A stretch of DNA of 26,135 nt. It comes from a virus. A model generated the notes under the pieces. The model was not told the DNA's origin. It made no database searches and was given only the letters and a program-made list of their open reading frames with translations. Below, one piece after another: positions 1-9,000 of the stretch. The number at the start of each line of letters is the position of its first letter. Within the stretch, counting starts at the first letter, position 1. The position numbers and the translations under genes were made by a program. The stretch covers positions 1-26,135 of IMG/VR virus record IMGVR_UViG_3300043410_000693, one strand, 5' to 3'.

Positions 1-3000
1 CAGGAGTTCCTTCAGAATATGACTTAGGTTGAACTATGTTATATCCGCGAGTTAGTCCACTAATAGTATTAGTAATTCTATCTATTTTAGTATACTTGAT
101 TTGCTCAGTGCCGATTAATACTACGCCACGTACAGGCAGAGTAGTTACATCGTCGACCTTGAATGAAGTTGATGTTTCTGTCATTGCTGATCTCGGAGCA
201 CTATCATTGATATCGATAGCGGTCAACTTAGTAACTAGTACTGTACTTACTTGGGAGTTACTGATGGTTAGACCGTAGTGATTGAACCAACTACTATAAC
301 TAGTCTCTGTCCACTTAGCGTCGGTTGGTAAATACTGACCAGTTTGAGCGTCACTGTATACTAGTTGTGGACTGATGAACTTGTTAGTACTGTATTCTGC
401 CGGTAAATCAAAGTCAGTGAAACTGCCTTCGTAGTAGTCGATACCGTCGTACTTGAATGAGAAGTCTTTGATATAAACGTGGAAGGGTTTTACTTCGTTG
501 ATATAACCGTTGACTAGTTCACGGGTATCGTGCTGATACTTCTTGTAAGCATATAACTGACGAATAGTGTGCTTGATGTCAACTAAACTTGTCTTATTCA
601 ACCAAGGCATATAGTTTTGTTGTTGTAGCGCTTCACTTTGAATGAGGCTGAACATCATCATCAAACTTTGGTTGTTTTCAACTAATAGTTCGTTTACATA
701 TAGTTGCTCGGTGATCCAGCGAACCACATAGTAAATTTCCATTGAAGGAATTGGACTTGTAGTTGTGTACAGTGCGCTGTTGATTTGAATAGTGCCATTC
801 TGTACGCCGATGCGTGACCAACCAGTAGTCTCGTTATAGACATAGTATTCGTTTACGCCATTGCCGTTCTTAGCAACACGAGCCACTAAGCCATTAGATA
901 GTGTGATGTTGCCAGAACTACCGACTGTGATTTGACCCGCGCCGATTGTTAGTAAGTCAGTGTATGTATTGACTTCTAATGTGACTTTTGTGCTAGCGTT
1001 GTAGCCAGTTGCCCACCAATCGCTATAGCTCCAGTATCTTGTAGTGTCATACAAACGAGTAGTCATCGTACCAGTAGCGTCAGACAGAGTTACATTTGAG
1101 CCGCCTAGGGTAGCACTAACGGTGATGTATTGGACACCACTGTCAATTCCTGTGCTAGTAATATAGTAAGTCTTGTTTACTTCTAAGTCGCCGTAGCCAA
1201 CACCGGTAAATACAATAGGGCATCCTACGTATATATCAGTTACTGTTTTGCTGTCGTAACTGATATTGATACGACTTGTGCTGTCAGTAGTTACTTCAGC
1301 ATCAAAGTAATATTGCTGATTGAGTAAGTAGATACCACAGTTTTCAGCAATCGTGTACTTAGTCATAATGCTGTTAGCGTACTGTACAAAGTTCTTCAGT
1401 GCTAGTGCTCTATCGGCAAACATACTTTGACGTGGACGGAATGATGTGCCGTACTTGACCAGTTCTGGTAATGCTGGGTCAGGTACAACAAGACCTTGAA
1501 GGTCTTTGCCCATGAAACTTGTAATATACTTCAAGTACATAGCACTTGGTGTACCGTCAATGGTTGATGGGACGCCATTCAAGAATGACTCCTCGTTGCC
1601 GTCTTGTAGGAGTGTCCAGTCTTGGTGACCAACGTCATTGTTTATACCCGTGCTATAGCCTAGATGTAGGGCGCTTGTGCTGCCTTTGATACTGTCTTGA
1701 CTATTATATAGAGCAACAGTGTTTGTAGTTAGTGCCGCTAAGAAAGGAACACCGCTGTTGATTGGGTTCAATATATATTGAACTAGTGTCATTGGACTTA
1801 GCTTCTTGCCTTGAGGAACTAAGGTATAGTTCTTGACCCAAAAGAAGTACTTAGATACTAACGAGTTACTTGATTTGTCAATAACTGTCGCTGTTGTGTA
1901 GTTGTCGTAGTTAGTTGGGAAACCACTACCACTGTATGTTAGCGGCGATACGTCACTGCTAATCCATGTGTAGATGTCAACTAAACTGCCGGGGAATGCT
2001 CGACCGAAGTGAGCACTGTTGTAAACTATATCAGGCTGATTGTAGTTCATCATTCGTAGGTTAGTTGTATCTAACCATACTGTACCGACATGATTTTTGC
2101 CCCATACGATACCGCCAGTGTATGTTGCTGGGTCAGTAGCACTAATGAAATCGATATTTGTTTCAACTGCTGATAGCATCTTGCCCTGTGCTGGGTCGAT
2201 GTAATCTAAGTGTTCGAGTGTAGCGTTAGTGTCTGTATTATAGATTGATATTGAACGTAGGCGACTGACATCAACTTGAGCAAGAGGTTGTTTATCGATG
2301 TGCCATGTACTTGTATACTTTGTTGTGTTGATGAAACTTGTAACACGGCCGTTGCCTGACTTGTACCAACTTGGACTACCTACAATGATAGCACCGTCGT
2401 TGAAATACAAGGATGTGCCGAACTTAGGTGCGGCAGATTGTAGTGTTTGACGCTCTGTATCAGTTGTGGGTACATTACAATACTGACCGAAGGCGTACAT
2501 GCCTGGCTTGTCGATTGTCTCGTAAGCGGATGTCAAATAGTCGTATTGGTATACGCCGCCAGTGAACGCAAATGTATCTACAAATGTTGTAGCGCCGTTG
2601 TCGAATATAGTGTCGTTATTAGTCAAGTCATCAGTGAAATCAAATGTAGTTTCAATGATTGTATTGACAGATGGGGCACTGATAGCAATACTGTCGCGTG
2701 TAGAAGTAATACCTTGATTAGCAACTACTGTCCAACCAAATTGACTATTGTTATCTAAGTTTAAATCATAGATAACTTGAGTTTGTTTATATGAAGAGAT
2801 ACCTAGTGCTGTTAAGTCTGCTAGAGTAGCGCCGACAATATCGATGAAGTCGTTAGGTACGCCTGGTACATCTTCTTTATTTTGTATAACGATACTTGTG
2901 CCGCTCACGGTAGCAACTACATTTGTTGGTTCTTGTGAGTTGATCTGATATACTATTCTATTAATAGGTGTATCAGTACCAGTCATTTCTGGATTGTTTG

Positions 3001-6000
3001 TTCCAGATGGCAATGATGGGTTCGCTAGTTTAGAAGAACTATTAATATTTACTTTATAACCATCAATATAGATAGTAGATGTAACTGGGTATGATGTTGG
3101 AGTAGCAGTAACTACACCGTAGCGTTGACCAGCATTAGTGTAGCGATACACTGCGCCCTCAACGTTCTTAACTTCGTTGACTGTTTTTAGTTCGTACGGA
3201 GCACCGATGAATACTTCAGCACCGTATTTGTTTGTTGAAACAGAGTGACCGAACCAACCACCTAAATGCGGATTACTACTGACAATACGCTGTTGTAGTG
3301 TGAGGGTACCGTAGTCAATGTATACTACTGAGCCGTCTGCGGGTGCTGTATCAAATACAACTTTGCCAGAAACTATACTGTAGCCTGATGTTTTATGTTC
3401 GTTGTTGATGTATACATCTACTACGCTACCGGTAATTGTGCCGGTTGTCGGGAATGATGTATCTGTTCCGTTTGCTAGCGATGATACTGAACCTCTGCTA
3501 TAAACATAAACAGCGCCTGCTTCTTGTAGATTTACACCGCCACTCTCTTCCGGAGCACCCACGATCAATTTACTACCGTCGTATGTAGTTGACATTGACT
3601 TACCAAAGCCGCCGACTGCGTTAGTAAAAGTAAAATCACTAACTTTAGTATAGATTTCAACGTTTGTCACTGAATCGACAACTAACAGATAACTGTAGAT
3701 AGTCTGAGTACTAGTAGCAATATACATCCAACGACGATTGCCACTTACTGCTAGCGCAGTAATACTTGATTGCGTTGCGATTTTCGTAGGTGCTGTCGAC
3801 CATTCACCATTATCAACTTTTACTTGATACACATCTGTGCCATCAGTACCGTAAATATAACTTGTAGTGCCTACATCAACCGCGGTCAACTTGCCGCCAA
3901 TGACAATGTTTTTGTCAATGCCGCTCTGATACAATTTACCGCTGCTGTCTGTTGATAGTGTACCTAGTCTAGCAGTGTAGGCAACAGAAGTGCCTAGACC
4001 TGATTTACCAGTGTCGCTATCGATTGTGTTGCCACTTGAGTCTGTGTATGTACCAAAATCACTCGCTGTCTTTTTATAAACCGGACCAACTTTATATACT
4101 GCCCAGTTCCCGTTACTATCACCGTCTGCCCATACACGACGAGTTGAGAACTCGCTATATTTTACATGCTCTGATATTTCTGACAGAGAGCTTGGTTGAC
4201 TGACACGAACGCTGTTTAATTTGAATGCTACACCAGTACCGGTAATCTTTAAATCAGATTTACTTAGAGTTTTCTTAATCACTAGTGAAGTTAAACTAGT
4301 TACTGAACTAACTGTGTAATAACCGTTAACTTTGCGGTCGAATCCGACAACAACAAACGGGTCATACTTAGATAGCCCGTGTTGACCGGCAAATGTTAGT
4401 GTGACTGTACCGTTTAAGTTATTCTTAGCAGTTGTTACTGATGTATTGACGCTGACTGGTGTAAATATATCCCAGCCTTGCTTTATTGTTTCTGTATCGT
4501 CGTTTGTGTAATAGTGAGCTACCCATACAACATCGCCACGATATAACATATCGTAGTTGTCACTGTTAGTGTTCAAATCAGTTAGATTATATGCTTGGAA
4601 TGTTGTGTCGTCAATATTTACATAGCCGGCAGTTGGTAAACCACGCTCTTCAACATAAGTCAAGTCGTATGTTGGTAGGAACTTATCACTACTTGGGCTA
4701 CGACTATAGTTGATTAGATCACTCTTTGAGCCAACTGAAACTTTCTGTTGAACACCGGCCTGGAATGTAGAGCCAGATGTCGTAGCGTTAGTACCGTCAC
4801 CGAATCCGATGATTGCCGGATTACCTGTTAGTTGATCCTCGTGTAGTTGTACTTCAACGTAGTTGCTATTTAGAACACTACCAAAGTCAGCGGTTTTCAA
4901 TGCCCAGTTTTCGTACACATCATAGTCAAGTTCGCCCTGTAGTGGCTCAGCACCTTTGAACGCATCTGCGCTTAAATTAGTACCCTTAGACTTAATCATG
5001 TTTTTATAAACATTGATTTGTGTAACATCTGTTAGAGCCGCGTCTGCTAGATAGTTACGCTTTCTGAAACCGATTAGACCAAATGCTAGCAAGTCTTTGT
5101 CTTGATCGAGATTTGCTTGCTGAATATCGTACACTTGCGTTGCTTCATAAGCAACTGTGCTTGGGTTAGGCAGTAAGCCCTGCTTGATGCTGTCATATGA
5201 TACTTGCTGCCATAGTGTATAGTCAAATGTATCACTTGCTTCGATTAAGGTTGTTGCTGACCAATATAAGTTCTTATAGATAACAATTTGACCCTTAGGA
5301 TATTTTAGAGTTGATGTCCACTCGTCGATATCTGCTTGATTGAGAATGAAACCGTATGCGTTAACATAGCCGCTCCAGTTAGCAGTCTTTTTACCCTTCA
5401 TAATCAAACGGCCCATACGCAAACCACTTGTTGTGCTATAAATTGTATCACCGAAGATTGTCTTATTGTCAAATACCGCTGCGTGTTCGATTGTGCTCAA
5501 GTTCAAGTGAGTAAGAGCAATAGTGTCACCTTCGCTTAGGGTTTTTAGTTTAAAACTCTCGTTATCACGAATGACAGCCATGTTGTGATTTTCGAGCGGG
5601 ATCAAGTTTTGGTTGAGTACAAAGTTTTGTTGACGAAGTGTCAGTGGTTGTACAATCATTCCCTGACGATACGCTGTAAATGATGTAGCGTTAGGGTTCA
5701 AGTTGATTGTGCTACCAATTTCCCAACTCTGTTGTGCCCATGACAAGAACTCTTGTCCCATAGTATCCCAGTCACTATGAGCTTCATTCTTTAGATTTTC
5801 AAATGTAACACCGCGTAGTTTTAAGAAACGACCGTAGTTACGCAGGAACTCAGCAACACCGGTCATTGAATAGAACTCAGTACCGTATGCTATTGTTACT
5901 GAACTGTTAGGGTCATACTTAGTGCTTAAATCAACTGTTGTTGTACCGACTGTAACTTTTTCGTATGGGCCAGCAACGGGTGATACTACTTTGAAATATG

Positions 6001-9000
6001 GCGCAGTGATTGAGTTACCCCATACAGTGTAGCCGTTGTTAGTTTTTTGAATGATAACGCTACTGTAAACAATCTTATCTGATGGGATGTTGTCGTACAA
6101 CAATATTGAATAACTTTCATCGGGGATAAGCAAACTATTTGTTGTGCTACTTGGAGCGCTGTTCTCGGTTAAGAACTGTAAGTATTCTTTGTCACTGAAA
6201 CCAGCAATCTTGTGAACTAAACGAACATCCATGTTCTTTAGTGTCGTCGATACTGCTGATTGACCATCGGTACCGTGTTGTTTTACATAGTCAACTACCC
6301 AGTTGATGTAACTGTGTTTAGCGATACCACTACCGTAAACATCAATTTCACTAGGCACTAAGTGATAGCGGCTGTTGAACAAGTATTGCTCGTGTTCTTC
6401 ATCATACTTGTATAAATCACGGTCAACGTTTAGGTTGTAGAAGTTGACAGGTTTGAATGCCGCTAGCATCTTCATCAAGTCAAACGGCCAGCTACTGCTA
6501 CGACGATATGCTGTCTCAGTTGGTCCCATGTCGCCGGCTACCCAGTTGCGCTCGAATGTGTTTTCATTGAAAGCGCCGATTGTCTTGACCATTGGGTCTA
6601 CTAGGCGGCCAATCTCATCAACTGGTAGTACGTCAAGTAGACCAGGACGAACTCTTGTTGCTACGATATATGGGCTACCATTGTTCCATACACGGCCGTC
6701 TGCGATGTCTTGCCACATTAGTGTGTTGCCGCTTGTATAAGGAGCCGCGCCGTAGTGTGCGTCCCACCATTGTGGTTTGAATGTTAGACCCAGCATCTCC
6801 CATGGAGCGTCTGCGGGGTTGCTTGTGTCGTAGAACCAGTTGTAGATACCACGCCAGTTGCCGCTCTTCATTAACTCACCGTTGAGACGATTAGTTGACT
6901 TGTTGTAGTTGTAAGTGAACTTGTTGCCCTGTGTGAACACTTGACGACGATACTCAGTCAATCTGTTTTTGCCAACCCAGTTCAAGAAGTTTGTTGTGTA
7001 CGCTGGTAGTAAATCAGCCCAACTGTAGTCACCGTAGCGCCACTGACCAGGGAACACATCTGTGTAATCAACCGGAATCTTGCCGCTTGTCTTCAAATTG
7101 TTGTAGATGCGAACTTCAAATTCAAACAAGACAGCATCACGGAAGTCAGTAAATGAATGACCATCCCAATTCCCATACAATCTTGTGTAACTGCCGTCGT
7201 GACCTACGATAAAGGTAGTAGGCTGTGCGTATGTGTTATCTGTTACAACATGAGGCACTGTTGCTGGGTATAGACCGAGTTTGGTCGGTGTATTAGGAAC
7301 ATAAGAGCCGTATGTCTGATTATATTCTTTGATTGTTACTGTTGTACCGGCCTCTATTGAACGACTGACATATAAACTAGGCTCAGTAGCACTTACTGTA
7401 TAGTCAGCTCCTCTAACTAGTTGAGTTGTAACTTCTCTAGAGTTTATTGTTTGTGTTATATAAACAGCGACACCGTAGTAGTTAGCACTTGTGTAATCAT
7501 AAGTGCGTGTTAGTTGAAAACTACTTGTGTCAAGTGTTGCTTGGAATGTATATGTATTGACTTTGTATGGACTACCGGCAACCAACATGTCACTCCAGTA
7601 AAATGACTCGTCTTGACTCTTAGTGCTTGAAATTTGATAGATGATGTCGTCAAGTATGTCATATGTTTTTTGATATACTGAGTAATCACCATTGACTGCC
7701 AAGTCGATAATACTTGCTTTATAATCGTAGTATTCATCACTGCTGTATTGTAGAGAGTTCTCTAAGTTGTATTCTGCTTTGCGTAGGAACAAGCCTGGTA
7801 ACAATAAACTACCGCTGTTCTGAACAATAGTAGCACCGTATTTTGTAACATCACCTAAGTTATTCAAGTTATTGCTACCAAATACATCGCCGGTTGCGCC
7901 TTGGGTGTTACTGAAAATACTGCTGTAGTAGTTCTTCAAGTCACCGGCAGCTACTGTTGTGATTTGATCATTGAATGGGTTACTCTGTAAGTTTGAAGGG
8001 ATTTGATAGAATCCTGTTTTGCTTACTTGTTTACTCAATAAAGATACTGATATCTGATCGCCGACTGCGGGTTTAGTAGCAAAACTAATTGCTGTTGTTT
8101 TATTTTCTAAATCAACTGTTACTGTGTAATCAGTATTGATAATAAACGAACCGTTCTTATAAACTTGAACCGGTGCCCACGCAGTATCTGTTTCGCTCAT
8201 AACAATGATGTCACATGTTACATCGGAATTGCGGAACGAGTAGACATCATCGATTGCTGTTAGCGCACTGTTTAGTGTAATCGTATTAGTAGTGTAATCA
8301 ATTTTTTCAACTTGAACAACATTGGTTATAGATGCTGACGACATAATTTGATGTACTTTTATGCTATCAGTGCTACTTACTATAATTTTATTTGAACCAA
8401 TTGATGCTCCAGCAACAAAATCAGTTTCTATTACTTTGCGACTTATTTTGTATACGCCTTGAATGTCTGCTTCAATAGCATTGTTAAGCGTAACTTGATA
8501 GCCTCTTGTTACATCTACTAGACCTCTAGCGGTTCTTTGTTTTTCAGTAATGTTGTTAACAGCTAGAATAACAGTATCAGCAGGAATACCGTAACCTGAG
8601 ATTGACTGACCGCGTTCGACTGTTACAGTTGAATCACTGATTGTTATCTCCTTAACAGCGCCTATGATTGTAGTATCTAATCTGTATGCTGGCTTATTAC
8701 CGTATGTTTTTGAATTACCGCCGTTGAAGGTATAAGTATCGTAGCCGATATTCTTTGGAATTTTCTTTGCGGCGTCTTCTAATGTATCTGGTATTAAGTC
8801 GTTGACAAGTGGGTTACTTAGGGTAACTACTTCACCGGTAATCTTAGTGACTTTAGTGCCACTAACAACGCCATAACCAGAGACTACATCTCCAACGCTG
8901 ATTCCCGTAGTATTGTTTAATTGAAGAAAGTATGACCCTACTTTGCCTGCGCCTAAATCTACTGCTTTAGCTACCTCGTTAAATTTTGCTTTGCCGCTTA

